Shown: positions 1 through 8,593 of the stretch, one piece after another
Layout of the letters: every line of letters starts with the position of its first letter
Position numbering within the stretch: the stretch's first letter is position 1
Virus record (IMG/VR): IMGVR_UViG_3300032323_001633
Span: 1-56,849 of that record
DNA from: a virus
Length of the DNA: 56,849 nucleotides
Direction: 5' to 3' (one strand)
The notes under the pieces: model-generated
Databases searched by the model: none
The model's input: the letters and a program-made list of their open reading frames with translations, nothing else
Told to the model about the DNA's origin: nothing
Translations under genes and position numbers: made by a program

Positions 1-535
1 CTTGTTGGGCTTGTGCATCTTGAGCAGCTTCAAAAGTCCAGCGAGCTGACAATTTACGTGTCTTAGCTTCAACTGTTTGTTTCAAGATTTGAATGCTTAG
101 TTTGTTACCTGCTACGCCTTCTAAAGCTGATGTAGCAGAAGCTCTACCTGCGTCTGAACCAGAATAACCTTCAGCAATCTTGAATGGGCTTAGTGCCTCT
201 TCGCCAGCTGTTGTAGATCCACCTGTTGTTCTGCTGAGTGTATCAGAATAGCGAACACGTAGAGTGTGGATTTGACCAACTGGGCCAGTCATTGGTTGTA
301 CACCAACTAATTCGTTAGCAATAACGGTTGGCATTACACGTCTGATCACTGGAAGGATCACACGATTTAGGGTTGCTACGTTACCGGCGGATGTAGCACC
401 AGCGGTGGCACTTTCTGCGAGATACTTGCGGGTATTCTCTAGAGTGGTTGCCATTACTGAACGCTTGTTACCTTGAAGACCTTCTAATAGGGCCTCTTTA
501 GTCTCCGACCAGCGTGACTCGAGTAATTGTGACAT
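1..535 (-). CDS. 23: Major capsid protein gp23, N-terminal part (cut by window edge)
   Basis: This is the first ~178 residues of the T4-type major capsid protein, which forms the hexameric lattice of the head. The translation starts MSQLLESRWSETKEALLEG and continues through VATLNR, RRVMPTVIANELVGVQPMTGP and GQIHTLRVRYSDTL, all typical of marine T4-like gp23. The sequence L39-A40-E41 followed by S42 matches the (L/I)xE cleavage site of the gp21 prohead protease, so the mature protein probably begins at Ser42. The start is supported by an AAGGAGA ribosome-binding site just upstream that overlaps the gp22 stop. It is the last gene of the minus-strand head module in this window, in the T4 order 20-21-22-23. 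The rest of the protein lies beyond position 1. Confidence 0.96.
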   Translation of the reverse strand, partial: MSQLLESRWSETKEALLEGLQGNKRSVMATTLENTRKYLAESATAGATSAGNVATLNRVILPVIRRVMPTVIANELVGVQPMTGPVGQIHTLRVRYSDTLSRTTGGSTTAGEEALSPFKIAEGYSGSDAGRASATSALEGVAGNKLSIQILKQTVEAKTRKLSARWTFEAAQDAQAQQ

Positions 536-546
536 TATAGTTCTCC

Positions 547-1641
547 TTAAACTTTTAGTCCCGCAAGCCTGCGGATGTCAAATATCTCAGCGGTTTTTTC
601 TTCTTTACCGCTGGATTGAGGTGCCTGTTTATCGCCTGTAATTTCTTTGCCTTCTGATAGTACTTTCTTCGCCGGTGTACCGCCATTCATTACTGCTGGT
701 AGGTATTTGTCGAAAGCTGTACGTAGCTTTTCTGTTTGTGTTGACTCAAGTAGACTTCCCATTACTTCACGTTTATCTCCAGTCAACGGTCCTAGCAATT
801 CGCTCATAACTTCCTTGCGTTGGTTGTTTTCTTTGATAACACGTAGTTCACGATCTTTTTGTGCTACTTGTTCTTGTGCTTCTGCAACAATCTTTACTGC
901 TTCTTCTAATTCGGCTTCTCTAGTCAGCATAACTTTAAGAAGTTTTGCTGTTTCAGATTTCTCATTTAGATGACTTGCAGCGTATTCGCTTGCGAAGCTT
1001 TCAAAAATCCTGCGACCAAAGTCGTTTCTACGAGCTGATTCAATGTCTTCCTTGAGCTGAGTCATTTCAGAACGTAGTCCGTTCTGCACTGTTTCTGCTA
1101 CTTTTGTGGAAGCTGCTGTGATAAAATCTTTCTTGAGATTGTCAAACTTAGCTCTGCTTTCGCGTACTAATTTTACTTTAGTTTCGGCTAGGTCTTTCTT
1201 ATCTGTGTGGAATTCTGCGATTTCTTTCGCCAGGGCATCCACGATAAAGGATTCTAATTTAGCTACATTGTTTGCAACTGTTTTGCGATCTTCGTGTAGT
1301 TCTGCCAATTCTTTGTTAAGATTATTAAAGATGAATGATTCCATTGCTTTGGAATCGTCTTTCATTTTCTTAGCATACTTGGCACGGGCTTCGATAAGTC
1401 CTTGGCGATCTTCTGCCAATTCACCTAACTCTGCCTGTAGACGGTCAGTTAGCATAGCTTCTACAGCTTCTACCATTGCGCCTTTGTCGTGCTCATACTT
1501 CTGAGCAAATTCTTCACGTAGTTCAGCAGTTACTTGGTCACGGCTTTCTTGAATTCTGCTTTCCCAAGCTGATTCAATTTCCGATTTGATTTCTTCGGAA
1601 ATCACATTGTTTTCAAACAATTGTTTTACGATGTCTAGCAT
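547..1641 (-). CDS. 22: Prohead core scaffold protein gp22
   Basis: The 364-residue protein is highly charged and predicted to be coiled coil over most of its length (Glu/Lys-rich heptads, roughly residues 10-290). This fits the internal scaffold around which the prohead shell assembles. The C-terminus contains EIFDIRRLAGL, a signature I associate with marine T4-like gp22. The family is normally degraded by the gp21 protease during maturation, and several (L/I)xE triplets are present. It lies between gp21 and gp23 as in T4. The ATG has an AGGAG motif about seven bases upstream. Short intergenic spaces (11-17 bp) suggest cotranscription with its neighbours. Confidence 0.93.
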   Translation of the reverse strand: MLDIVKQLFENNVISEEIKSEIESAWESRIQESRDQVTAELREEFAQKYEHDKGAMVEAVEAMLTDRLQAELGELAEDRQGLIEARAKYAKKMKDDSKAMESFIFNNLNKELAELHEDRKTVANNVAKLESFIVDALAKEIAEFHTDKKDLAETKVKLVRESRAKFDNLKKDFITAASTKVAETVQNGLRSEMTQLKEDIESARRNDFGRRIFESFASEYAASHLNEKSETAKLLKVMLTREAELEEAVKIVAEAQEQVAQKDRELRVIKENNQRKEVMSELLGPLTGDKREVMGSLLESTQTEKLRTAFDKYLPAVMNGGTPAKKVLSEGKEITGDKQAPQSSGKEEKTAEIFDIRRLAGLKV

Positions 1642-1658
1642 GTGATTCTCCTACTGGG

Positions 1659-2297
1659 TTATTTGAGACCCCTGATGATTTTCATCAGACTCTCTGCTAA
1701 GTATTTCTGTGCCTTTGGGTCGCCTTGGACTTCCTGTGCTATCTGGTATGCCTTATAACCGCCTGTGTTATTGATTAAGTGTTCGTATACTGGTGTAGGG
1801 TAAGCGCCTGGGGCACTTGGCTGTGCTACAATGTCTACTGTAATAATTTCAAAACCTTGTACTTTTCCGCTGCTGTCAACTTCGCCGGATCCCCTGGAGC
1901 TTACACCCAGTTTAACTCCCGACTCTAACATGGTCTGAATCAACTGACCCATTGGAGTTGGGAGGATTTTAAGTTTTCCGTAGCCGTTAGGACCATCCAT
2001 CCACATCTTGGTTATCATGTGACTCACACGATCAAGATTGATTTTTAAATCCTGAGGATGATCAACTTCTCCAAGAACGGAGTAGCCACCAGCGATCTGT
2101 TCATTGAGCGTTTTGACAGCCCTGCCAATTTCTTCAGAAGAGTAAACACGCTGATTTGCATTACGGATGTCTCCTTGAATGCAAATGCCGTTTAGATGCA
2201 GCGACTTTCTGCCGTCGCTGCCTTCGTCGCGCTCCAAGACAATCTTAGCCTGGTCAAAACTCAAATGTTCTGATAGAGTAGTTTTCACCTTTGTCAA
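1659..2297 (-). CDS. 21: Prohead core protease gp21
   Basis: This serine protease of the herpesvirus-assemblin-like fold cuts the scaffold, core proteins and capsid protein after (L/I)xE during head maturation. The visible motifs are the N-terminal LHLNGICIQGDIRNANQRVY segment, the His-containing GEVDHPQD (catalytic His about residue 99) and GVSSRGSGEV (catalytic Ser about residue 154). The length of 212 residues matches T4 gp21. The listed start is TTG at 2297, with the likely AGGA motif almost touching it. A GTG three codons later (2288) has the same motif at about ten bases, so it may be the real start (MKTTLSEHL). It lies between the acidic core protein and gp22. Confidence 0.94.
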   Translation of the reverse strand: MTKVKTTLSEHLSFDQAKIVLERDEGSDGRKSLHLNGICIQGDIRNANQRVYSSEEIGRAVKTLNEQIAGGYSVLGEVDHPQDLKINLDRVSHMITKMWMDGPNGYGKLKILPTPMGQLIQTMLESGVKLGVSSRGSGEVDSSGKVQGFEIITVDIVAQPSAPGAYPTPVYEHLINNTGGYKAYQIAQEVQGDPKAQKYLAESLMKIIRGLK

Positions 2298-2303
2298 GTC
2301 CTA

Positions 2304-3131
2304 TTACCTACGACCACGGAAAAGACTTTGCTTGTTGTCAGCGGATTCTTTTGAACCTGCTTTTTCAGCACCGTGTCCTGGCTCTTTCTTAGAAAACGCA
2401 TTACCGTTCTTAGCACCAGGAACATTAATATTACCTAAATTGTCTTCTTTAGCTTTGTTACCTGCTAGGCCACCTGCTGTACCTTTATCACTTGTGTCTT
2501 CTTGACCAAACTTTAAAGATGCACCGCCCATATCATTCTTGCTAAACTTTAGACCGCCGCCGTTGCCGTCAGCTTTTTCAGCAGCGCCTTTCTTTTCTGC
2601 GCCGTGACCTGCTGGAACTTTCTCAACATACTCACGTACAGTTGCTAGGTCCATGTCGTCTTTCATTTTTTCATCGCCCATGTCGCCCATGTCGTCCATG
2701 TCGCCCATGTCGTCGCCGCCTTTGAGTTCGTCAAATTTAGCTTGTAGTTCGTCAACAATGCTGTCTAGATCTTGGAAAAGTTCTTCTTCAGATTTTTCTT
2801 CACCTTCTTCGTCATCCATTTCTGCATCTAGATCACCTTCTAGGTCATCAGTAGGGTCTCCGCCCATTGCAGGCATTTCGTCATCGCCTTCAATGGCAAT
2901 GTCTTCAAATTCTTCGTCGACTTTGTCTTCGTCGTCTTCTTCAGAAGATTCTTCTACTTCTTCTTCATCTTCGTCTTTTTCTTCTTCTTCAGCGATTTCG
3001 CTGTCGATTAAAGATTCATAAATTTCGCGAGATGCTGTAACAACATACTCGTGGAATAATTCTTCTGCTTTAGCTTGATCGTCGTTGACCAAATGCTCAA
3101 GCATCTGTTGTAATAATTTATTGTCGGCCAT
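2304..3131 (-). CDS. Acidic prohead core protein (gp67/gp68 position)
   Basis: The 275-residue protein has a short helical N-terminus (MADNKLLQQMLEHLVNDD), then an extremely acidic stretch (about residues 45-145, long Glu/Asp runs), tandem GDMDDMG units near residues 140-155, and a Gly/Lys-rich C-terminus ending SLFRGRR. T4 has two core proteins, gp67 (very acidic) and gp68, in this exact place between gp20 and gp21, so a prohead core or scaffold role is likely by position and composition. I cannot align it to either with confidence. The reading frame is open 14 codons further upstream, but the ATG at 3131 has a GGAGA motif six bases away and is chosen. An IAE triplet before the acidic region could be a gp21 cleavage site. 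Confidence 0.75.
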   Translation of the reverse strand: MADNKLLQQMLEHLVNDDQAKAEELFHEYVVTASREIYESLIDSEIAEEEEKDEDEEEVEESSEEDDEDKVDEEFEDIAIEGDDEMPAMGGDPTDDLEGDLDAEMDDEEGEEKSEEELFQDLDSIVDELQAKFDELKGGDDMGDMDDMGDMGDEKMKDDMDLATVREYVEKVPAGHGAEKKGAAEKADGNGGGLKFSKNDMGGASLKFGQEDTSDKGTAGGLAGNKAKEDNLGNINVPGAKNGNAFSKKEPGHGAEKAGSKESADNKQSLFRGRR

Positions 3132-3163
3132 GGTATTCTCCTCAAATGGTATGGGCTGTTGTA

Positions 3164-3171
3164 TATTTAAC
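3164..3171 (-). promoter_or_regulatory. Weak candidate late promoter box (GTTAAATA)
   Basis: On the minus strand this reads GTTAAATA, which keeps the TAAATA core of the T4 late consensus TATAAATA but misses the first two bases. It lies 32 bp upstream of the chosen start of the acidic core protein, a normal distance. It also forms part of one arm of a hairpin. Confidence 0.35.
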
Positions 3172-3196
3172 ACGGAGATTACAAACCGGTGTTAAA
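3166..3196 (-). other. Intergenic hairpin over a stop codon
   Basis: An inverted repeat pairs 3166-3175 (TTTAACACGG) with 3186-3196 (CCGGTGTTAAA), with one bulged G and a ten-base loop. It covers the stop codon of the 218-residue gene at 3192. No U-run follows on the minus strand (UAUACAAC), so it is not a standard terminator. It could be a processing or attenuation site between that gene and the acidic core gene. Confidence 0.45.
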
Positions 3197-3848
3197 TGGT
3201 AGTTTTTTGATTGATTTGATCTGAATATATAGTATCAGGAAAACTTCTACTAAATTCGTCGTAGGTGATATGACTTAGGTTAGGTAACGTAGGGCCTAGC
3301 TTATCTGGTATAAATGCCCCAGGTTCTATTACCCTAAAAAAATGTGTGTGACGGAATTCTTTGATTACTTTTTCAGTTTGGCTTAACCAGTTTCCGTGGT
3401 ATGTAGCTGCGTCTGTTGATTTTTTATAATTGAATGTATCTGCGTACACATTGTTAAATTTACCATTTAATCCCTGATAATCAAAACCAAAAATATAGAT
3501 GGTCTTGTGTTCTTGGGTAGCTGCAAACCATAATGCAGTGGGTCCTGAGCTCCAGCCTTTATGGGGGCTAAAGAAGTTTATATTGTGTTTGGTTTGTATA
3601 CCTTTGTTGGGATTTGTCCAGACCTGATGTTTTTTGTGGTAGCCGGATTCAATGATTTCGTTGACCATCTTTACATCTACAGCTATTAGATAATTTGGTT
3701 CAAACTCACGATATTGTGCATTGCACCCGTAAGTCACACCTTTGGTCATTAGAGAACGAACGTCTAGACACTGTCGGCTGGTGCCGTTGCCTATAACAAA
3801 TCCAGGATTATTGTGCAGGTGCTGCTTCTTCGCCAACTGGAGTTCCAT
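3192..3848 (-). CDS. Uncharacterised protein with GNGTS nucleotide-sugar-like motif
   Basis: The 218-residue protein begins (after about 15 residues) with FVIGNGTSRQCLDV, followed by TYGCNAQYREF, a Trp-rich centre and TIYIFGFDYQG. A glycine-rich GNG-S loop, a Cys-Asn-x-x-Tyr segment and a late FGFDY strand recall the layout of sialyltransferase-like and DUF115-like enzymes. The resemblance is at motif level only, so activity is not established. It sits inside the head module between the 83-residue gene and the acidic core gene, an odd place for an enzyme. The ATG at 3848 overlaps the upstream gene by 41 bp; a TTG a few codons later is an alternative start. A virion-protein modification role is possible but unproven. 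Confidence 0.7.
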   Translation of the reverse strand: MELQLAKKQHLHNNPGFVIGNGTSRQCLDVRSLMTKGVTYGCNAQYREFEPNYLIAVDVKMVNEIIESGYHKKHQVWTNPNKGIQTKHNINFFSPHKGWSSGPTALWFAATQEHKTIYIFGFDYQGLNGKFNNVYADTFNYKKSTDAATYHGNWLSQTEKVIKEFRHTHFFRVIEPGAFIPDKLGPTLPNLSHITYDEFSRSFPDTIYSDQINQKTTI

Positions 3849-4059
3849 ACATTTGTCTTATAAAGTCCAGTTCAGATTGAGATTCTAATTGATGTGCTTC
3901 GCTTTGAAGCCTCAGTTGATTGATTTGACGCAGTGTAAGACGTATCTTTCTAGTGTCTTTTTTGTCAACAACACTGCTATCTCTGCTGGACTCGTATCTG
4001 CGATCTTGAGCAAAGTCGTTGTTTTTTTCGTTAAAGTAAAAGAATTCGTTAAGAAGCAT
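3808..4059 (-). CDS. Small conserved head-module protein (83 aa)
   Basis: The protein starts MLLNEFFYFNEKNNDF and has a basic, helical centre (KIRLTLRQINQLRLQSEAH) followed by ELDFIRQMYGTP. I associate this pattern with small conserved proteins found next to gp20 in marine T4-like phages, where T4 has gp67. The frame stays open further upstream inside gp20, but the Met at 4059 is preferred because it lies directly after the gp20 stop. No Shine-Dalgarno motif is seen. Instead an AATAAATA late-promoter box ends four bases before the ATG, so the message may be leaderless or translation may depend on gp20. Function is unknown; a core or portal-associated role is inferred from position. Confidence 0.75.
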   Translation of the reverse strand: MLLNEFFYFNEKNNDFAQDRRYESSRDSSVVDKKDTRKIRLTLRQINQLRLQSEAHQLESQSELDFIRQMYGTPVGEEAAPAQ

Positions 4060-4063
4060 AATG

Positions 4064-4071
4064 TATTTATT
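4064..4071 (-). promoter_or_regulatory. Candidate late promoter AATAAATA
   Basis: The minus strand reads AATAAATAC, seven of eight matches to the T4 late consensus TATAAATA. The box overlaps the gp20 stop codon and lies only four bases from the next ATG, so a transcript from it would start at or near that ATG. It could instead serve the whole downstream head operon. Confidence 0.5.
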
Positions 4072-5767
4072 ACTGAACTGGTTCTTCTGGTGCTGCTTCT
4101 GCGCCTGGTTCTGCAGCAGCTGCCATATCCAACGGAGCTTCTGCTTCCTGGGCACCAGCATCTGCAGCCATGCCTCCAGGAGTTACACCTATGCCTCGTA
4201 GCTGACTCTGCGCATCAGCAGGTGCTTTGAGATTGGCACCGTTTTCTTCTCTCCACAATCTTTCGTTTTCTTTAACTTCGTCCTCAGTCATTCCTAAGAA
4301 ACGCTTCATAGCAAAGCGTTTGCTGAGATGTGGAATCTGCACTACCTGTGCAAATGTGGCTGCTCGAGCTGTATCAAGTTCTGATTGACGATAAGCAGCA
4401 AAGTTTTGTGGCTGATTAAATTTAAGTTCAAATAGTCCGTTGTCAATGTTAACACCTTGATCATTGAGCCAAAGTTTAAACTCAAGATCAAATGTTTCAA
4501 CTATAATGCTCTGCAGACGTTTGCAGTATTCGTTGAATCGCAGTTCTTGTATGTAAGCTGTGCCTACTTTACCATCACTAACAGTGTTGGCCTGCTCATC
4601 GATCGCTGTGGGCAAGTACGAAGCAGGAATACGTAAAGCACGGAATAACTTGTTGGTAAAATAACGCAAGTCTGTAATTTCACCTAGGTTTGTACCGCCT
4701 GGCAGTGTTTCAACTTTTGATCCTCGACCTTCTGCTGTCTGTGGGAAGAAATAGTCTTCGTTTACACTTAGAGGATTATAACTGGCGTCTATGACGTTGG
4801 CTCCGCCACCGGTTGAGCTAGGAATACGTCTTTGTTGAATTTCGTTTTTAACACGTTCAACAAAACTCATAGCCATGTGTGCCGGCATATTTCCTACGTC
4901 AACGTAGAAAATACGTCTTTCTGGAGCACGTTGGATACGATAGATAATGATAGCATCTTCCAGCAATTCTTTCTGCTTGTAGACTTTAAACACAGATTCT
5001 AATAGACTGTTACCAAAAGGATAATTGTTGTCTAGACCTTCTGACAATGAAAGATGAATAACATGTTTGGCATCTATAGTAATTTCATTAGTTTGATTGC
5101 TAAATCTTGTGCCTACTGAACGTGCTGCATCGCCTGCAAATCCTCTGCCGCCGCCGCCACCGCCGGTTGTATATGAACTGGTGCCGCTAGGAGCTGTGTT
5201 TGTGGTGTTGTGCGGTGTAGTGGCTATAAATTCTTTGAAGTTGAAGTTGAGATCGCGAATCACATACTGTTCAGGAATTTTGCCTTCTGATTCGTTGACA
5301 ATTATCTTAGTGACTTTAGAAGCATCTACAAACAACCATTTTTTAGTTTCTGGATCTCTAACGAAAAAACAGTCACCGTATTTGAATGTGTTACGCAGTA
5401 TCCGAAAGATTCTAGTTTCAAAACTATTCTGTTTGGTCCACTTCTGTAGACTGTCTTTGAGTATTTTTACTTCTGTAGCAGTAGGCTCGCCACGGAAAAA
5501 TGTGTGAAACGGTGTGGCATTTTCTTTGTCTTTCTGTGTGCAAAATTCTGTAAGTATGTCCAAAGCAGCATTGACTTCTGAGTCCATGTCCATGGTATCA
5601 TACTGCATATATCGTTCTACACGATTGGGACTACCTGCGTAAACATCTGGTAGATAGCTGGAATAATTAGCACGAGCAGGACCTGGACGGCCGCGACCAC
5701 TGATTGGACTCATGCTGCCGCCAGTGTTGTCTATGTTAACAGGGGTGAAGTATTTTTTCCAGCTCAT
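4070..5767 (-). CDS. 20: Portal vertex protein gp20
   Basis: The portal is the dodecameric ring through which DNA is packaged and to which the tail joins. The 565-residue translation has the T4-type gp20 features: MSWKKYFTP start, NRVERYMQYDTMDMDSEVNAALDI near residue 45, RIQRAPERRIFYVDVGNMP near residue 285, and RALRIPASYLPT near residue 380 followed by the long helix. A glycine-rich loop (TTGGGGGGRGFAG, about residues 203-215) looks like an insertion. The C-terminus is Ala/Glu/Pro-rich. The start overlaps the stop of the upstream tape-measure-like gene by four bases, implying coupled translation. Confidence 0.96.
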   Translation of the reverse strand: MSWKKYFTPVNIDNTGGSMSPISGRGRPGPARANYSSYLPDVYAGSPNRVERYMQYDTMDMDSEVNAALDILTEFCTQKDKENATPFHTFFRGEPTATEVKILKDSLQKWTKQNSFETRIFRILRNTFKYGDCFFVRDPETKKWLFVDASKVTKIIVNESEGKIPEQYVIRDLNFNFKEFIATTPHNTTNTAPSGTSSYTTGGGGGGRGFAGDAARSVGTRFSNQTNEITIDAKHVIHLSLSEGLDNNYPFGNSLLESVFKVYKQKELLEDAIIIYRIQRAPERRIFYVDVGNMPAHMAMSFVERVKNEIQQRRIPSSTGGGANVIDASYNPLSVNEDYFFPQTAEGRGSKVETLPGGTNLGEITDLRYFTNKLFRALRIPASYLPTAIDEQANTVSDGKVGTAYIQELRFNEYCKRLQSIIVETFDLEFKLWLNDQGVNIDNGLFELKFNQPQNFAAYRQSELDTARAATFAQVVQIPHLSKRFAMKRFLGMTEDEVKENERLWREENGANLKAPADAQSQLRGIGVTPGGMAADAGAQEAEAPLDMAAAAEPGAEAAPEEPVQ

Positions 5768-8565
5768 GCTTTGTATAGATTCTTGTTAAGGCCTTTAGTA
5801 GCCATTACATTTTCATAAGTGTTTGTAGTGGTCTGCGCCTGCAGTTTTATTAATTGTGCCATCTTAGTATTTAACTCCGCGAGCAGTGTAGAAGGTGATT
5901 CTTGAGATTTTTTATTTTGCTCTTCTTTTTCTTTAGCTGCTGCATCTTCTTTGGCTTTGGCTTCTGCATCTGTTTTGGCTTTGGCTTCTGCTTCAGCTGT
6001 TTTCTTTTCAGCATCTGCTTCTAGAGCCTTTTTACCGCTGTCTACATTGGAAGTTTTAGTAGCCGGCTGTGATTTAGCCAATGCTTCTGCTTTGGTCAGT
6101 GCTTCTAATTTCTTCTCAGCTGCTTCGATTTTTTCCGCAGCAGCTTTCTTTTCGGCACCAGTTTTTGCTGCTGCTAATTCTTTGTCAGCAGCGTCTTTTT
6201 CTTTGCCAATTTCTTGTTTTTTAATACCAATTTCTACAGCACCACCTTGCTTACCACTGAACTGTTTCAACAATTCTTCCGGACCTGCACTGTAATCTAA
6301 TAATTTTTCTTGAGCTTTGACCGCAGCTTCTTTGGCTTCTGCTTCTTTTTTTGCTCCAGCTGTGAGTCTGTCGGAGGTGAGTTTTTGTTCTTTGAATTTT
6401 TTACTGTCTTCTTTAAGTCCGTCTTTCTGTGCTTGTTTAGCTTCGTCATTGTTGGTTTTACGCAATGATCTTTCTTCAGCTCGATCTTTTTTTCGTTGAT
6501 CAGATGCAGCCTTGCGTTCAGCATATTCTGTTTCACTGATACCTGCTAGGCCTTTGGTTAATTTTCCTATAGCAAATAAAATTTGGTCCATTAAATCGTC
6601 AAAGAATGATCCTACATCTTGAACAATATCCATAAACTTTGCCAATCCATTAACTACGCCCTTGACAACAGACCAAAGACCTCCAAGTATGGCTACTACT
6701 GTTTTGATAATTGGTGTAAACATAAAATCAAACACCTTAATTAGCACTCCTATGGCTGTACCTAAGACTTGGAATACTTCTCCTATAAATGCACCTACTT
6801 CGATTAATATCTCACCAAACCCTCCAGTGCTTTCCGAAACTCCAAATAAGTTGCCCATCAGTTCTTTGAACGGTTGAATAATCTGCATCACGCCATTATA
6901 CAGTCCGTCAAACGCTAATATTGCGCCTCTAACTATTCCGCCTAGAACAGGAAACACAGCATTCATAATACCGTCAATGAATTCTACTGTGCCGCCTAGT
7001 CCCGAAGAACCAAATTTTTCACTGAGGTAAGATATCACCGGAGCTAATAGCAAACTCATGCCTTCCCATATCTTCATGGCCACCGACACCACAAGATTGA
7101 AAGCAGGTACCAAATATTTTTCTGCAAGATTAGCTACTGTACCAAACGCACTAATCAAATAGTCTAGTATGCCACTGTTAGCCAGCAGCATTTTAAACTT
7201 GTTACCTACTTCCGCGATTGCAGCTTGGAACTGCTGCATCTTTTGATTCATTTTGTCTGTTTCAGCAGCAGCTTTTTTCTGTTCTTCTGTGGCTTGCTTC
7301 AACCCGTCGGCGTTTATCTGTTGTGTAGCTGCTAATGCGTTAACAGTGCCGCCTAACTCAGCACTGGCAGCTCCCGCATATTTTATGTTCTGTAGATTTT
7401 TTGCACCTTCTTGTTTCATCAAGTTGTTTAAGGCGTTGCGTTCTTCTAAGGTTACTGCTTCGCCTCGCTGCATTTTTTGATTCATTCTCTGCAGCATGGC
7501 CGCGCTCTGAGGCATCATTGCCATGAGCTTTTGATTTTCTTCCGTTGTGGCTGTGCCTGTAGACATAATGTCTTTGGCGAATGTTTCGAGTCCTTTAGGC
7601 AAGCCGCCGGTTACTGCTAAGAAACTGTTTCTCACTCCCTCGCCTAACCCCGACATAGATGCTTGGAACTGTGCATCCTTGGCCATTGCTGCCATTGATT
7701 CTTCTACTTGTGCTCTTGATTGCCCTGTAGCTTTAGCCAGCGCATCCATTTCTTTTAGATAGGTTTTAGCACCTTGTGCTAATTCTGCATTAGATTTTTT
7801 ACCTTGTAGACCTTGAGACTTCATCAATGCACCGTAACTGGCCAATCCTTGATTGATATCCTGTGTACTGAATCCCAACGCATATAATTCACTGCTGGTA
7901 CCGCGCAGTTGTTTTGATACTCGAGCAAAATTACTTGCACCGCCTTCTGTGGTAGTTCCAAACGCAGTCATGGCATTACCGTTCTTCTGAATCATTGATC
8001 CAAACTCTGCCATTGACATACCTGCCTGAGAAGCAGCTGTGGCAAAATTGCTGATACTGCCTCCAAATGTAGCACCGGTCTGTGACACAGCTACAAAAGA
8101 TTTAGTTACGTCATCAGCTGCACCTGCCACCGCACTAAACAGCTTACCAAATATTGGAATACTGCTAAACATTTGGGCAGCACCAGTAGCACTACCATCT
8201 AACCTTGACAATGATTCAACTGCTCCTGTCACAGTATCACTAAACTTTACATAAGCACCAGCGGCCTGTATAGCTGTATCTTTAAGTTTACCTATGCCGG
8301 ATACAGCCATGCCGGCCATGAATCCCACGCTTTTAAAAGATTTACTAACCGCAGCAGAAGCAAGTCCTAACGCACCGCCACCTGCTCCGCCGCCACCTCC
8401 GCCACTTCCTGGGGGGCCACCTCCACCACCACCACCTCCAGGACCGCCACGGCCACCTCCACCTCCACCACCCATTGCAGCAAGTATGGCCTTGAGAGTG
8501 GCTTCAGAAGCTGCGTTTTGAGCTTCAACTTGCCCAATTCCTGGGATGTCGATCATTACTGCCAT
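5764..8565 (-). CDS. Putative tail tape-measure protein
   Basis: The 933-residue protein has a short N-terminus, a glycine/proline tract (about residues 33-67), helical Ala/Gly/Ser/Gln-rich segments with repeated phage-tape-measure-like wording (GATFGGSISNFATAASQAG, EFGSMIQKNG), three long hydrophobic stretches (about residues 465-515, 530-550 and 590-660) and a Lys/Ala/Glu-rich coiled-coil C-terminus (about 690-900). This composition fits a tail-length ruler whose hydrophobic segments enter the host membrane. T4 uses gp29 for this, but I cannot align the two. The place, directly upstream of gp20 in the head operon, differs from T4. The ATG at 8565 has AGGA about twelve bases away; a second Met four codons in is an alternative start. 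Confidence 0.75.
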   Translation of the reverse strand: MAVMIDIPGIGQVEAQNAASEATLKAILAAMGGGGGGGRGGPGGGGGGGGPPGSGGGGGGAGGGALGLASAAVSKSFKSVGFMAGMAVSGIGKLKDTAIQAAGAYVKFSDTVTGAVESLSRLDGSATGAAQMFSSIPIFGKLFSAVAGAADDVTKSFVAVSQTGATFGGSISNFATAASQAGMSMAEFGSMIQKNGNAMTAFGTTTEGGASNFARVSKQLRGTSSELYALGFSTQDINQGLASYGALMKSQGLQGKKSNAELAQGAKTYLKEMDALAKATGQSRAQVEESMAAMAKDAQFQASMSGLGEGVRNSFLAVTGGLPKGLETFAKDIMSTGTATTEENQKLMAMMPQSAAMLQRMNQKMQRGEAVTLEERNALNNLMKQEGAKNLQNIKYAGAASAELGGTVNALAATQQINADGLKQATEEQKKAAAETDKMNQKMQQFQAAIAEVGNKFKMLLANSGILDYLISAFGTVANLAEKYLVPAFNLVVSVAMKIWEGMSLLLAPVISYLSEKFGSSGLGGTVEFIDGIMNAVFPVLGGIVRGAILAFDGLYNGVMQIIQPFKELMGNLFGVSESTGGFGEILIEVGAFIGEVFQVLGTAIGVLIKVFDFMFTPIIKTVVAILGGLWSVVKGVVNGLAKFMDIVQDVGSFFDDLMDQILFAIGKLTKGLAGISETEYAERKAASDQRKKDRAEERSLRKTNNDEAKQAQKDGLKEDSKKFKEQKLTSDRLTAGAKKEAEAKEAAVKAQEKLLDYSAGPEELLKQFSGKQGGAVEIGIKKQEIGKEKDAADKELAAAKTGAEKKAAAEKIEAAEKKLEALTKAEALAKSQPATKTSNVDSGKKALEADAEKKTAEAEAKAKTDAEAKAKEDAAAKEKEEQNKKSQESPSTLLAELNTKMAQLIKLQAQTTTNTYENVMATKGLNKNLYKA

Positions 8566-8593
8566 GGCTTATTTTTTCCTGGATAAATGCGCA

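Noticed and set aside
8294-8521. Proline-rich plus-strand frame opposite the tape-measure gene
   Set aside because: It is the reverse-strand image of the glycine codon run in the real gene and has no start signal.
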